From NCBI RefSeq assembly GCF_010183535.1, contig NC_071331.1:4216001-4280000 (forward strand): DNA of 64,000 bases, given 5' to 3'. This document shows positions 47,851 to 60,246 of this stretch, piece by piece. The number at the start of each line of letters is the position of its first letter. The first letter of the stretch is position 1. This DNA comes from Caenorhabditis remanei. Its lineage: Eukaryota > Nematoda > Chromadorea > Rhabditida > Rhabditidae. The translations under genes were made by a program, and so were the position numbers. The notes under the pieces are model-generated. The model ran no database searches. It worked only from the letters and a program-made list of their open reading frames with translations, and had not been told where the DNA came from.

Positions 47851-47912
47851 GATCCGTGGTCGAGTGGTGAGTGCGTCTGTCTATGAAGCACGCTATGCAG
47901 GTTCGACCCGCG
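47851..47912 (+). other. tRNA-Ser/Leu-like sequence in left arm (degenerate)
   Basis: TGGTCGAGTGG (47857-47867) matches the A box of class II tRNAs and GGTTCGACCC (47900-47909) the B box. T runs follow at 47914-47918 and 47924-47930, so all parts of an internal RNA polymerase III promoter and terminator are there. The anticodon arm and acceptor stem do not fold properly, so I call it tRNA-derived and not a tRNA gene. Confidence 0.55.
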
Positions 47913-48181
47913 CTTTTTAAAACTTTTTTTGTTTTTCCTATTCTTTCTTATTTTTTACTTTTTGAGCCGTTTTCCTATTACATCTATCCAAAACTGCGAA
48001 CGGTTCTGAATCACATGAAGTAATTTGAAAGTTAAGCGAATCAGAAGTACCGTCAACGATATTATCTACGACAAGACGGATATAAAATACTCACGGAGCA
48101 GTTTTGGATAGATGTAATAGGAAAACGGCTCAAAAAGTAAAAAATAAGAAAGAATAGGAAAAACAAAAAAAGTTTTAAAAA

Positions 48182-48243
48182 GCGCGGGTCGAACCTGCAT
48201 AGCGTGCTTCATAGACAGACGCACTCACCACTCGACCACGGAT
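48182..48243 (-). other. tRNA-Ser/Leu-like sequence in right arm (degenerate)
   Basis: Mirror of 47851-47912, with A box at 48227-48237 and B box at 48185-48194. One base differs upstream (GATCGCTGG against the complement of CCAGTGATC). Both units point inward, so transcripts from them would end near the palindrome centre. Confidence 0.55.
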
Positions 48244-48478
48244 CGCTGGCCGAGAGGGATGTTCAGGTGCCGTGATATTTGGGGCGAAACACAGCTAAAT
48301 TTGGGTGAAAAATCGAGTAAATCACATGTATTAAGTTTGCATTTTCAGACTAGAATATCTGGATTCTGGAGGCCATTCAGCAATTTTTGAAAACTGATTT
48401 CCCATTAAAATTTGATTGTCTATCGATTGTGCTAGGTCTCGTTTCTGAACTCCACGGTCAGTTTAGACCATTCCCTAG

Positions 48479-51400
48479 TAAATAGACGAATTTTAAAAAT
48501 TTCTATGTAAATTGCCATTATTTCCAATGCAGCAATTTTTCGGATAGCTTGTTACAGTTAACACAAATAGATGAAACTGAAAATGGAAAAGTGATATTTC
48601 ATAGAACACGTTTTATAGTGTTTTTTACAGCTATTGTTTGTGATGCAATATATTTCAAAACTTTATTTTGCCCTCACGCTGACTTTTCACAGCCGTAGTT
48701 GTGGTCTTGCGTGTTTTACAATAATTATTTTCCTGTTTGTACTGGGACAGAAAGTTCAGTCTTCAAAAAACGTACGCTATAGGCATTTCTTTCCAAATCA
48801 AGAGGCTCCTTAATAATATGACTTGCAGAAATTATTATATGACACAGTGTAAAAAAAAAAAAAACTAGCTCCGTTCCAAAATGAAATCATAAAAACCTTT
48901 TTTATATCAGTGAAATGCGGTGAAAACGGTTTGTCTTCCAGTTTCGGTTCCGGTTACGCATTTTTTCAGTGTGATGATTCATAACATAGAGGCAATTCAA
49001 CTTCAAAACACACTTTAAATGTCCAGAGGATTCGTTTCGAAAACCAACGGTAAGTATGAAAATTTGATGAAACTGTAAAGATTGAAAAATAAAAATCGAT
49101 AAAAATAAGAACTACATATCCCTGTTCAGTAGCTTACTGTTAGCACTTGATACAATGCTAAATAAAGGGAATGTTAAAACAGGTTTTTTGTTTAATTTAT
49201 TCTGAAAACTGCAAAAATTACTCTGAAATACCAGAAAAAGCCTCGAATGCAGTATAAAAAAATTTCAAGATTACCATAAAACAGAGATCTATTATTTTGC
49301 AGCTATCCGATTACGACACGGATAAATTTTTCAGGTCGATGACTACTTATTTTTGAAACCAATTCATAGAAATATATTTTTTTATTGATATTTAATTAAC
49401 ACAATAATTAAAACTGCGTGCTCGGAATTAGTTGTCTATGTGAATTTTTAAAAGATGCACAAAAAACACTGCTCTAATGATTTAAATGATGTACCATTAA
49501 TTTATAAATTATTGATATAGACTCTGTCAATTTGTGAAACAGACAAAATATTATGTTTTGTACATTCTTTTTATCGGACACTCTCTGATGAATCTAATTC
49601 TGCAAAGTAATCAAAAAGCGCTCGAAACTGTTTCTCATTCATTTTTTGAACAGACGTGTTCGGTGGAAATCGTGCCCCAATAATGTACATAAAAGATGGG
49701 ATGCTAAATAATGTGGTTGAAACCGATAAAGTACAGATCTACGGATTTGTTTCATTTCTAGAAAACAAAATGAACGGAGGTAGTGATCATCATAACTGTG
49801 AATAAGGTATTATATCACTTATCACTATAACAGTATTTGCTTTACAACGCATGAAATTCTCTTGTTTTTGAATGCACGGTAGATCTACAAAATATGATAC
49901 TTTTTTACTGTATTGTAACTGATAATGTAACCGGAACTAAGATCTCAGATGTCGCTGTTTTCTTCAATATGAGTAATGTTTAATTTATAATATTTACAGT
50001 GATCATCAGTCCGAGAAAGAAATATATTGCAAATGCTGGAAAACTCAGAAATTGAAAAAAAAAACACTGCAGCAGGGAATTATTTTTCAACTAAACGAAA
50101 CAAGTTCAAAATTTCATCTCTAGTAGCACCAACTGCAAGTATGAGAAGCTTTGACAACAACTCGGAACATTTTCTTACATTATCTTTACAGAAAAAGCAA
50201 CAACTACCTATGATTTTATGAATTCTTCAAAATTTTCTATGTCGTACACAACACAAAAGTTGTTCACTCTGATCTTCTCCGTTGAGTAAGTACTACAACA
50301 TATTTTCAACAAGCTAATCACAAAATCAACTGTAACAGTAATTTCCGAAATATAACCGTAATCCATATTGCTCAATTAAATAATTCATAAACAATTGGAA
50401 ATTGTTTCACAATTATAACAACTAGAATTTGATTTTGATAGTTAATTTATGGTCCTCTTATTGATATGAAAAAAAAGATGTGAATGATATGAACAAACTG
50501 TAACAGCCAAAGTTAGCCTTATTTCAAATTGTGTCAGTTTCATGAGTATCATTTATGACTTTCATTTATTTTACCTTGATCGATTATAAGAGTCAAAATG
50601 GAAAGTTATATCAACTTATGGGAAACCAATTTTATTAAAAAACCAAAACATGATACGAAAAGAAAATCTGACCAACAACTGAAATTGTTTATGAAAAATA
50701 TAAAGCGCTACCCTAACCTTTAATTGAAATCCTAAAATTATAATTATTTTTAAGTGTTACTTTTGCAAAAAAACAAAATGTGTTTCAACTTCAAAACTTG
50801 GTTAGGTCAAACCGATAAACATTCGATTTTGAAAGGTATTTTATATTTTTTTCTGAGTAAAATTGTTAAGTTTTGAAAAAAATGCAGTAAGAACTAAATT
50901 TTTTGAATCTTCATCAAATTTTCAACTGCGGATCCTATCATAGAAGTGTAGTTCCAAGCACTCAAGAAAAGAAGAAAGAAAGTTGAAACTGTGTTTTCAT
51001 GATTTTGAATCACTAATCATTCTGAGCATAACACTGGAATACTGTTAAGAATAAATAAAATTTCAAAAAATTACTAGAAAATCAACCAATTTCACATGCT
51101 TAAAAATTGTAAAACCCTCTTATTAGAAAAGTAACTTTCTATTTTATATGAAGAGACAAAAGAGATTAGCACGACTTTCCAGTGATACAACTTTTAGGCA
51201 TTTTTTGAAATTGTAACTTTCACACAAAAATAAGAATCTGGTTTTTTCTCCTCCCGTTAGTTTATGTGCGTACATGACTTAAGTGTCTAAATTCGTTGAA
51301 AAACCGACTATAATACCGACTAAACTTCAACGTTTTTTTTTCAATCTTTAGCCAGTCGATGCTTGCTACTTCCAGAATAACTGGAAATGTTGTGCAATTA

Positions 51401-52464
51401 TGAGTAGGCTTATTGGAACAGTAATCTCAGCTATGTATATCTTGAATGAGCGCGATATTTCCCATCAAAGTAATAGTTTCGAAAAGTATACTGTTGAAAA
51501 GATATGGATTGAAATAATTTAAAACGGTGTTACTATTACCAGAAAAATAAAACAGTCTTATTCGAATTCATTAAATCTGTGGAGCGTGATTTTAGGTGTT
51601 CCCCACAATGAAAAAGATGTGAATATGGTCGAAATCATAGAGATTATTATTGCTCCAATGAATTACAAACTTTTCGAAAAACTAGCAGTACGAGTTGCGA
51701 CAGATGAGACACCCAATTTTTTTCCCTGTTCTTGCTTCCCCAACCACCCACATTTCAACAATAACCAAAACTGTTCAGAATACAAGCGAAAAGATTCAAA
51801 ATTATTTATGTATTTCTTTATGAGACGCTTTATGGTTTTCATGAAACGTTCAATACTTATTTTCTCCTCAGCTGAAAAAAGTTTGGACGTCAGTCTTTTG
51901 CACTTCTTCAACTATTACACATTTTCAGAGAGCAATAATGCCGACTAATGCAGAGTACTTTATTGAATATTTTTCGTACGTAATGATAACTAAAAAATAA
52001 TGTTTCAAATATCAGTTTTCTGTATCAGCAATAAATTGTTAAATTCATTTTTCTTTAGAATTTTCTGTTGTTTTTAATATTTGATAATCATAACTTAAAA
52101 AAAATAACTTATAGCTGTGTAGTTTCGAAAGGAATCCTAAAATCCAGAAACTTTTTTTGAACTTTGGACTTAAAAGAAAAAAATTCAAAGTTGTCTCGAA
52201 AAATGGACGAAAAATGGATTCTTAAAATTTTGATAGTGGGTATATGTAGGGAATTTGAAGCCGATGAATTATTTAAAAAACACTTACGCGCACATGATTT
52301 AATGGAAGCATAGACTCCATGATATTGTATTTTTTTCACCAAAAAACAACTGAAATGTTACAATTAAGTATTATCGGTTTCTCGAAACAGTATCGAATGT
52401 CACTTTGAATGAATGATTTGATAATGTTGTCTATTGCAATTTAAGAAAAAAGTTCGTATCAGTA
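48479..52464. other. Remainder of copy A of the large unit; no gene seen
   Basis: AT-rich DNA with one exact Ruby-type octamer (49535-49542, -), conserved at 56490-56497 in copy B, and several CAGTTTCA/TTGTTTCA variants. No exon structure or protein family recognised. Confidence 0.4.
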
Positions 52465-52577
52465 TATTGTCGAAATAAAAAAAGTGATACCCGGTGTTTG
52501 CGGACTTAATGCTAATTTTAATAATTTTTCCACTAAGTCCGCAAACACCGGGTATCACTTTTTTTATTTCGACAATA
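52465..52577. mobile_element. Near-perfect 113-bp palindrome (hairpin MITE)
   Basis: TATTGTCGAAATAAA, AGTGATACCCGGTGTTTGCG and GACTTA on the left are repeated as the exact complement on the right around a short AT loop near 52510-52530. Related sequence in copies B and C (61130 and 63940) lacks it: those read CATATCAGT(A/G)AACTTC at this point. So it inserted after the units duplicated. Confidence 0.7.
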
Positions 52578-54457
52578 CTTCTACTTTTCAGCTGACTGTG
52601 AATTATGAGAACACGAATATCGTATTATTGAAAATCAACAGAATCAAGGACGCCGTGAAAGAGTCCCAAGTTCCTCCAACTCCTGACCTTAATTAGTTAA
52701 TTAAAAATTTTAAAGAATTTTAAGAATTTTAAGGAGAAGGCATGCGTGGAGGACCGCGATTGCAGTCTGTCCTGATCAAACTAGCAACCGAAATTGGACG
52801 GCTCTTGAGATAACTCGCTTCAAAATGACAATTGGAGTTGATCACTCTATCAAGTTGTAGATCTCGGTGAACTCTACACAAATCTATTATCATTTTCAAT
52901 ATGAGTTCAGTGAGAGCCGCTGTAAAATATGTTTAAGAATCAAGGCCCGGCTTAACTCATTTTACGGCTGTATATATTTTTGTGGTTCATTTTCAAAAAA
53001 ATTGTCTCTTTCTATTTTTTGAACCATTTCTTTTCATTTTCTGCGGGAACTAATGTATTTTCAAGAAGAAGATAGAAACTTTTCAGCCCGAAAGCCAATG
53101 AAAATGAAATTTCAAAAAAAAACAAACGGCAGATTCTATAGGGTACACGATAATCAACGAATTTTCGAAGAATTTTCTTATTTCCAGTATTCCTGAAACA
53201 ATAATATCCTCATTTTTTCAATAGCTTATGTGTGGTGACCATCAATTGAGCTCGACATTAAAAATACAAATACATTTTCAGTTACATCTACTTGTGTTAA
53301 CTGTAACAAACTATCCAAAGACATTACTGCAATATTTCTATCAAAGTTTTTAAAATTCATCCGTTCAGTGTAGAGAACTATAATATTATTTTTTAAAACC
53401 TTTTCTATATTTATTTAGTTATTATTTTGATTCCATTGTAATCTGCTCTGTAACATTCATTTTAAAATTCAAAATAATTTTACTATCGCTTCAGATGCCT
53501 ACTGTTTTATTACAAAACTATGAAAAGAGAAGATGATACAAAAGTCTGTTATTGAAATGGAATTTTTCTCTGGGAAAACTAGTAAAGAAATAAACCTGGT
53601 TCCGGAAAAGTGACATGTTTGTGACAGTGAATTCTACAAAAGTGTGATACAACAGTAATTCTTTTCCTGCTTCTAGAGAGACATAAACGTTCAGTTTTCA
53701 GAAAATGTACGCTATTACGTGAATTTCGCTCCGAATCAAAACGCCCTGATTGATATGACTTCGCAGAAAATATTATATGGCACAGTGCAAAAAAAAAAAC
53801 TAACTCAGTTCTAAAATGAACTCGTTAAACATATGGATAGCTTGCTTATCTCACTATCAGAGAACTGCGAAAACAGTTCATCTTCCAGTTTCAGTTCTAG
53901 TTATTCTTTATTTGTGTGATGATTCATAATATAGAAGCAATCCAACTTCAAAATACAATTCCATTGATTATACACCGTGGATTCGTGTCAAAAACCAACA
54001 GTCAATATGAAAATTCATGGAAACTGAAAAGAACGAAAAGTTAAAATTGTTAAAAAATGAGAAAAATGAGTCAGTAACTTACTGTTAGCATTTGATTCAA
54101 TGCAATAAACAGGTAATGTTGCAATAGGGTTTTTGTTCCATTGCTTTGAAAACTGCAAAAATTACTCTGTAATACCAGAAAAAGCCTCGAATGCTGGAAA
54201 ATAAAAAATCAAGATTACCATAAAACAGAGATCTATTATTTTGCAGCTCCGATTACGACACGGGTTTTCCAAGCACATGACTGTTTATTTTTGAAATGGA
54301 AGACATAAAAATAAACGTTCATTAATATTTAATTGTTACAATGTTACTAGTCCATCTCGTGAGGGATGTATCTAGTCTCCCCTTTCTTAATGTTTTTTCT
54401 CTGTTATTCTATTTGTCAATAAATATATATTATACCAGAAAAGCCGCGAATGCTGTA
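52578..54457. other. End of copy A and start of copy B; no gene seen
   Basis: From 52735 to about 52980 there is less AT-rich DNA (GGAGGACCGCGATTGCAG, CAAGGCCCGGC) that could be part of a further repeat. From about 53020 copy B begins. Open frames up to 75 codons only. Confidence 0.4.
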
Positions 54458-56236
54458 AGAGGCGTTGTCTGTAAGATGAGGATTCCACTTGGCACAGTTG
54501 CAAAAAGTTGTTTCAATCCGAACTTTTTTCACAGCATATGTACCCCTATAGTAGTGATTCACAAATAATAAGTCACCAGTCCCCTATGACGTCATCCTAG
54601 GAAAATATGACCAATAATTGACTTTTCACCCAAAAATTCACAAAAATTTCAATTTTCCAGATAACTTTGCGAAACTTTCGGTACATGTTAGGAGTGTTCT
54701 TGACTATCTCTACACAATTTTCCAGCCCTCCAGACACCCCAGAAACCGTTCAATTAAATTTCATTGTTGTGTTTTTTCAACTTTTCTCAAAAAATCCCTC
54801 TAGAAGCCATAAAATTTTAAATTGTATTCATATTCCCCGCAAAGTGTTCTATCAAATCCAATTAAAATCATCAAAAAGTGGGTGGACCATTTTGAGATAT
54901 TTTGATTTTTTCAAAAATCACATAAGGGTCCCCCCTTATGAAAACTTTTTTTGGTAAAAAATTTGAAAAAAAAAATTGTTCCGAAAATGATCAGAATATT
55001 GATAACACACGTGAAATAAACCAATTCCAAGATTTTACATCTCAGAAAATGGTTTGAACAGATTTCGAATTTTTCTTCATCAAATTTTTTCCCCATTTTT
55101 TGAGGTTTTCATCAATAATTTGTACTGAAGCCATAAAATTTTAACTGATGCACTAAATTCGCGCAATATTTAACATACGATCCAATTAAAATCATCAGAA
55201 AACAAGTGGACCATTTTGAGATATTTTCATTTATTTCGAAAATCACATAAGGGTCCCCCCCATGGAAAAAAAATTTTATCGAAAAAATAAGTCGACATTA
55301 TTTTTTATGCAAAAACGTTCAAAACATTTTACAAATGGTTTTCTAATATTTCATTAAAGCTCTGAACGTTTTTGCATAAAAATAATGTCGACTTATTTTT
55401 TCGATAAAATTTTCTTTCCATGGGGGGGACCCTTATGTGATTTTCAAAATAAATGAAAATATCTCAAAATGGTCCACTTGTTTTTTGATGATTTTAATTG
55501 GATCGTGTGTTAAATATTGCGTGAATTTAGTGCATCAGTTGAAATTTTATGGCTTCAGTACAAATTATTGATGAAAACGTCAAAAAATGGGAAAAAATTT
55601 TGATGAAGAAAAATACGAAATCTGTTCAAACCAATTTCTGAGGTGTGATATCTAGGAAATGGCTTATTCCAAGTGATTTATCAATTTTCTGATCATTTTC
55701 GGAGTTAATTTTTTTTTGAAATTTTTTTCAAAAATGAAATTTTCATAAGGGGGGACCCTTATGTGATTTTTGAAAAAATCGAAATATCTCAAAATGGTCC
55801 ACCCACTTTTTGACGATTTTAATTGGATTTGATAGAACACTTTGCGGGGAATATGAATACAATTTAAAATTTTATGGCTTCTAGAGGGATTTTTTGAGAA
55901 AAGTTGAAAAAACATGAAAATGAATTTTAATTGAACGGTTTCTTGGGTGTCTGGAGGGCTGGAAATTTGTGTAGGGGTAGTCAAAAACACTCCTAACATG
56001 TTACTAACGTTTCCCAATGTTATCTGAAAAATTCAAATTTTTATGAATTTTTGGGTGAAAAGTCAATTATTGGTCATGTTTTCCTAGGATGACGTCATAG
56101 GGGACTGGTGACATATTTTTTGTAAATCACTACCATAGGGGTATATATGCTGTAAAAAGAGTTCGGATTGAAACAACTTTTTGCAACTGTGCCAGGGCCC
56201 AACACAAACATTCTCACTCTTACAGATAGTGCCTCG
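54458..56236. mobile_element. 1.8-kb fold-back element
   Basis: Palindrome centred near 55342. Left GGCACAGTTGCAAAAAG pairs with right CTTTTTGCAACTGTGCC, then CTATGACGTCATCCTAGG pairs with CCTAGGATGACGTCATAG, and the centre has TAAGTCGACATTATTTTT with its complement. Similarity continues outward to about GAGGCGTTGTCTGTAAG (54459) and its partner near 56230. Arms are a few percent diverged. The 96- and 117-codon frames are mirror copies in the arms. No flanking duplication could be fixed. Confidence 0.75.
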
Positions 56237-57805
56237 TAAAACAAAACATTCAAAATTACCATAGAACAGAAATTTATTATTTTGCAGCTGATTACGGCAC
56301 GGATTTTTCAAGTCCATTACGAAACCAATTCATAGAAATAATGTTTTATTGATATTTAATTAACGCAATAATTAAAACTGCGTGCTCGGAATTAGTTGTC
56401 TATGTGAATTTTTCCAAGATGCACAAAAAACACTGATCTAATGAGGTGCCATTAATTTATAAATTTTTGATGTAGACTCATTCAATTTGTGAAACAGACA
56501 AAAATTATGTTTCGTACATTCTTTTTATTGTACACTCTCTGATGACTTTCATTTCCAGAAAATGAAATGGACATTGTAAAAGAGCAGTAAATAAGGGATT
56601 ATCTCACTTATCACTATAACAGTATTTGCTTTACAACACATGAAATTTTCTCTTTTTCTGGCTAGTATGATTTGGATTTGACTTCGGAGAATAGAAACAA
56701 ATTATTTCAGCTTACGGGAAAACAATGTTATTAAAAAATCAAAACATGATAAGAAAGAAAGCTGGCCAACAACTGAACTTGCTTGTGACTAAAATAGAGC
56801 TCCACCGTAATCTATACGCGATTGACCGCAAAATAAACATCCTATAATTATAATTATTGTGAAAGTGTTACTTTTGCAAAAAACAAAATGTGTTTCAACT
56901 TCAAAACATGCTTCGGTCAAACCAATAAATATTCGATGTCCGAATTAATCTTAAACTCTGAAAATTGCTAAGTTTTAATAATTACCCCGTTTAGTTTTCG
57001 GCGTAACAATTGAAATTTCATGTTTCAATGCAACGCGAAGAGTTTTTACGTTTTAAAATAGCGGTTATCTCCATATTTTTGCAATATGCAACTTTTATGT
57101 TCACAATTGTATAGACAAAAAATAACTTATTAGTTAAGCAAGTTAACGTGTTTTGAATTGAAAAATTGCAAGTTTTGAACTAAATTTTTTGAAACTTCAT
57201 CAAATTCCCAACTGCAGATCTTATCAGTAGTTCCACTGCAGAAAATCTAGTGTCCAATTTTGAATAAAGAAAAGAATAAAGAAAGTTGAAACTGTGATTT
57301 TTATGACTTTGACTCACTAATCATTCTGATCGTAACACTGGATAACTGCTAAGTGTAGATAGTCTTTCAAAAAATGACTAGAATAGCTTCACATGCCTTT
57401 AAAATTGTACAACATTATTATTAGAAAACATTGTTTTTTGTTTTGTAATGCGGGGCATCATTTTACACGCTTCGCAGCACGCGTTTCTAGTAATACAACT
57501 TTTATGTTCTCTTTGAAATTGTAACTTTTAAACAAACCAAGTCGTCCAATTATTTTCCTGTTCTTGCCTCCACAACTGCCCATATTTCAACAATAACCAA
57601 AACTGTTCAGCGTGCATCATTTTTACATTTTTTATGAGACGTTTTATGGTTTTCTTGAAACGTTCAATACTTTTTTTCTCAAATTTTGGACGTCAGTCTT
57701 TAGCGCTTGCATTCAACTATACACATTTTCAGGGAGCAATAATGCCGACTAATTCAGAGTACTTCATTGAATTCAGTATCAAATCATAACTAAAAAACAA
57801 TGTTT
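56237..57805. other. Copy-B continuation; no gene seen
   Basis: AT-rich, collinear with about 49310-52010 of copy A with internal deletions. Ruby-type octamer at 56490-56497 (-). Ends at CAAT (57806-57809), the target-site copy of the LTR element. Confidence 0.4.
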
Positions 57806-57809
57806 CAAT

Positions 57810-57946
57810 TGTAAATGGGTTCGTAGCCAAGACCCGACCCCAGTTAGGTCTTATCAGCGATTTTTATAGTGCTGTCATTGTATTCTTGGCGCCTGTTTTA
57901 GGAGTACTCCCTTGCGGCGTCATTGCGCCAGGGACGTCGTATGACA
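57810..57946 (-). repeat. 3' LTR
   Basis: 137-bp terminal repeat, 3' in the element's minus orientation because the polypurine tract adjoins it. Confidence 0.65.
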
Positions 57947-58287
57947 TCCCCCTCCTTTTTTGCGGGATTTCCTCTTATCAGTGGCGTGATTATTGTCACT
58001 ACATTCTGCAAACATTTTTGTTTGCCCTCTTTCTCTTTTCGGTTACGTTTCCGACATTTCGTTTTACGAGCACGATAAGACAAGGATGGTTCGAATGATT
58101 TTATTTAACAACAAAACACAAAAGAACACACAAAAAACCGTTTTTTTCCTCAACAAATAACAATTGTTATTTCCTAAAGGAGAATCACAGGAAGCCATTC
58201 TTTTTTTTCTAGTCCATAAAAAAATTTCTACTGAGTGGACTACGGTCGCATTCTCCCCGCATTTTGAGCAGACTTGTTTATTGCATC

Positions 58288-58722
58288 TTAAGCGATACCC
58301 CTCCCGTAGAAAAGCATAGAGTTTTTCCGCGGGGGGAGTCCACCTGTGGACAAGCATGAGTTGCACGTGGGTTCGGGAATTGCTCTTTCGCGTTGTTTTT
58401 GCTTCTTGAGGATTTTCCCCGGAAAGGGTCTTGATTTTCCTCTTTGGCGGGCTCTGTCCTTCAGTTGTCCAATTTCTTGGCGCATCTCCTCGATCTGTTG
58501 TAGAAGGTCAGCGGCTGCTCCATTTTCCTGCGGGTCGGCTGCGGCTGCTGCGGCCGGTTGCGGTGGAGGATTGGGAGGAGGACGTGGTGGTGGTGGTGGC
58601 GCACATGAGGCTTCCATGTTCGATGCCCTTTTTCTGGAACATTTTGGTTCGTTTTTCAAACCTTTGCGACAGAGAAAAGAGAAAAAAATATATATATACA
58701 TGCACACGTATACATATGACAT
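58288..58722 (-). CDS. Possible gag-like frame of the LTR element
   Basis: The frame encodes a basic segment, then MEASCAPPPPPRPPPNPPPQ, an Ala run, QENGAAADLLQQIEEMRQEI (amphipathic, coiled-coil-like) and a basic RARQRGKSRPFPGK region. An overlapping minus frame (58366-58064) has CNKQVCSKCGE, weakly like a zinc knuckle. Low-complexity composition makes similarity hard to judge. The likely start is the Met of MEASCAP and not the first ATG. It may not be translated. Confidence 0.3.
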   Translation of the reverse strand: MSYVYVCMYIYIFFSFLCRKGLKNEPKCSRKRASNMEASCAPPPPPRPPPNPPPQPAAAAAADPQENGAAADLLQQIEEMRQEIGQLKDRARQRGKSRPFPGKILKKQKQRERAIPEPTCNSCLSTGGLPPRKNSMLFYGRGIA

Positions 58723-58748
58723 AAATATATATACATATATATGTATAA
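58688..58748. repeat. AT/CATA microsatellite
   Basis: TATATATACATGCACACGTA followed by further TATACATATATATG repeats inside the LTR element. Confidence 0.6.
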
Positions 58749-59204
58749 AGAGAAAATACTTACCAAAGGCTTTTCCTTCGGTTTCCGGAGATGGAGAGTC
58801 TTCTTTTTTTTCCGTTGGACGAAACGAGTAATTTGAAGACGCAGTGCTTTGGCGTGGCTTATTTTCGTCAGGTAAACGGTGTTTATATATGCATTCATAT
58901 CATCTTATCTAATGTTTCATATTCATATTATCTCTCCCTCTGCTATTAGCATTGTATTTTCTCTTTCTCTTTTCCGAGTTGGTCCGCTCGCCGTTTTATT
59001 TGTCCACCATGTCGGCTCACTAGCACTTTTACGACTGTTACATTTACAATCTTCTGTTTCGTCTCGTTTTGTGTCTTTTTAGAGCCAAAGTCAAGAATGT
59101 ATGTCTTATCGACTGTCGTTTGTGACGTCTCAAGTTTAGGAATTATCAATGCTTTCATCGTACTTCTGATGAAATAGATTGGAATAAGTTTTCATCTGAG
59201 ACTT

Positions 59205-59212
59205 TGAAACAG
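59205..59212 (-). promoter_or_regulatory. Ruby-type octamer inside the LTR element
   Basis: TGAAACAG on the plus strand at 59205-59212, so CTGTTTCA on the minus strand. It lies in transposon DNA, so it may be chance or a captured motif. Confidence 0.35.
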
Positions 59213-60113
59213 TAACCTTGTTACTCTTTTCTCTCTTTGATTTCTGAGAGAATTCTTCTCTTTTTGTTCAGCGTTCGATAGGTAAAGAATCGTTCTTCTG
59301 GATTCTGGAGTGGGCTCTCCTTTCTAACAGGTGGACGGTCAATGAGTCTTCATGAATAGACCACTCGACGGCTGGGGGATACGAACCAAATGGATCGAAT
59401 ATCACCTGTCTCCAGATTCCGCGACTTCCGCATGAGATTTCTGAATAATTTTCATTTTCCAGGAGCTCCAAAGAAGTTGTTATTCTTCTTCGATCGAGAT
59501 TTCGTAATAAAAGTACATCCAGTAATGTAACTTTTAGTATTCGACCTCGAAAATGTGCACAAGACCTGTTAGTCTCTCATGCAGCAGAATGATAAGATGA
59601 CGTCGTATGAACAAATATGACATTTTGTTCAGATGATAATAAACGAACTAGTTCTGCGCAGAATATTACTGACATGAAGAAAATAATGTTATTTCAGATT
59701 TCAGATTGTTGGGAAAAAGTGTTTCTCTGCACTCTCAATTTTGAGTTCGAAAATTTGGCTTGATCGTATTCTGACGCCAATTCCGCTTTGAAAGTTTATC
59801 AAAACGAGTAGTGGGACCTCCATGTAAATGGGGGATTACGCGTGTCTATCTGAAGACGGCGCATGGACCCCAGGTGATAGTTCGAGAGAAGCACTTGACT
59901 GATTAGTCTGGTTTTCTCTAAGACTTTGCCTGAGAAGTTAGTTAGAACTATCCCAAGTGGCCAACGAGGGATGTTTCTAGACCTAAATCTGGAAGGCCCT
60001 GAACTAGAAAAGGTCAAAGAGTATGAATCCGGTTATAAAGAGTTTATTCAAACAGATAAAATAAAATAAGAGGTGATATAAGATAATTATGAGGGTTGAG
60101 TATCGTTGTACTC

Positions 60114-60246
60114 TGTGTGACCCGTAGCCAAGACCCGACCCCAGTTAGGTCTTATCAGCGACTTTATAGTGCTGTCATTGTATTCTTGGCACCTGTTTTA
60201 GGGGTACTCCCTATCGGCGTCATGGCGCCAGGGACGCCGTATGACA
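60114..60246 (-). repeat. 5' LTR
   Basis: Copy of 57810-57946; contains TATAAAG on the minus strand. Its inner end is less certain by a few bases. Confidence 0.6.

Larger units (their letters stand above)
47617..48478. mobile_element. Fold-back element with TAA target duplication carrying two tRNA-like units
   Basis: Ends CTAGGGAATGGTCTAAAC (47617) and its complement ending at 48478, with TAA on each side (47614-47616 and 48479-48481). Arms of about 400 bp are nearly perfect, centred near 48047. The 3-bp TAA duplication fits PIF/Harbinger-type transposition. Each arm carries a tRNA-like segment reading towards the centre. No transposase. Confidence 0.8.
47030..52690 (+). repeat. Large non-coding unit, copy A
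   Basis: Shares ordered blocks with 53020-61230 and, in its second half, with about 61230-64000. Examples: ACCATCAATTG (47250/53243), ACTGTAACAAACTATCC (47305/53300), TACCAGAAAAAGCCTCGAATG (49230/54170), GTGAAACAGACAAAA (49534/56489), CGCTTTATGGTTTTCATGAAACG (51830/57632/63112) and ATGATTTAATGGAAGCATAG (52290/60655/63810). Copies are clearly diverged and carry different insertions. The 120-codon frame 51586-51948 is not conserved as a frame. Start is approximate. Confidence 0.7.
57810..60246 (-). mobile_element. Small LTR retroelement, non-autonomous or decayed
   Basis: Direct terminal repeats 57810-57946 and about 60114-60246 begin TGT and end ACA. CAAT flanks both sides (57806-57809 and 60247-60250), a 4-bp target duplication. 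On the minus strand a polypurine tract, AAAAAAAGGAGGGGGA (57962-57947), lies directly before the repeat at 57946, which fixes minus-strand orientation. The LTR has a TATAAA box. The LTRs differ at roughly nine sites, so the insertion is not recent. The 2.2-kb interior lacks reverse transcriptase or integrase motifs. A frame at 58722-58288 (-) encodes a Pro/Ala-rich stretch and then a coiled-coil-like QQIEEMRQEIGQLKDRARQR, possibly gag-like. Confidence 0.7.

Noticed and set aside
47851..47912. Functional tRNA gene
   Set aside because: A and B boxes are good but the anticodon and acceptor stems do not pair, and it is carried twice in a transposon; called tRNA-derived instead.
51586..51948. 120-codon frame as a gene
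   Set aside because: The matching DNA in copies B and C does not keep the frame, and no domain or splice structure is visible.
58346..58831. 161-codon plus-strand frame in the LTR element
   Set aside because: Antisense to the Pro/Ala-rich frame; the polypurine tract places the element on the minus strand, so the plus frame is a shadow.
59799..60017. Minus frame with IPRWPLGIVLTNFSGKV as a BEL/Pao integrase tail
   Set aside because: The resemblance is short and it lies at the 5' end of the element, where integrase should not be; too weak to call.
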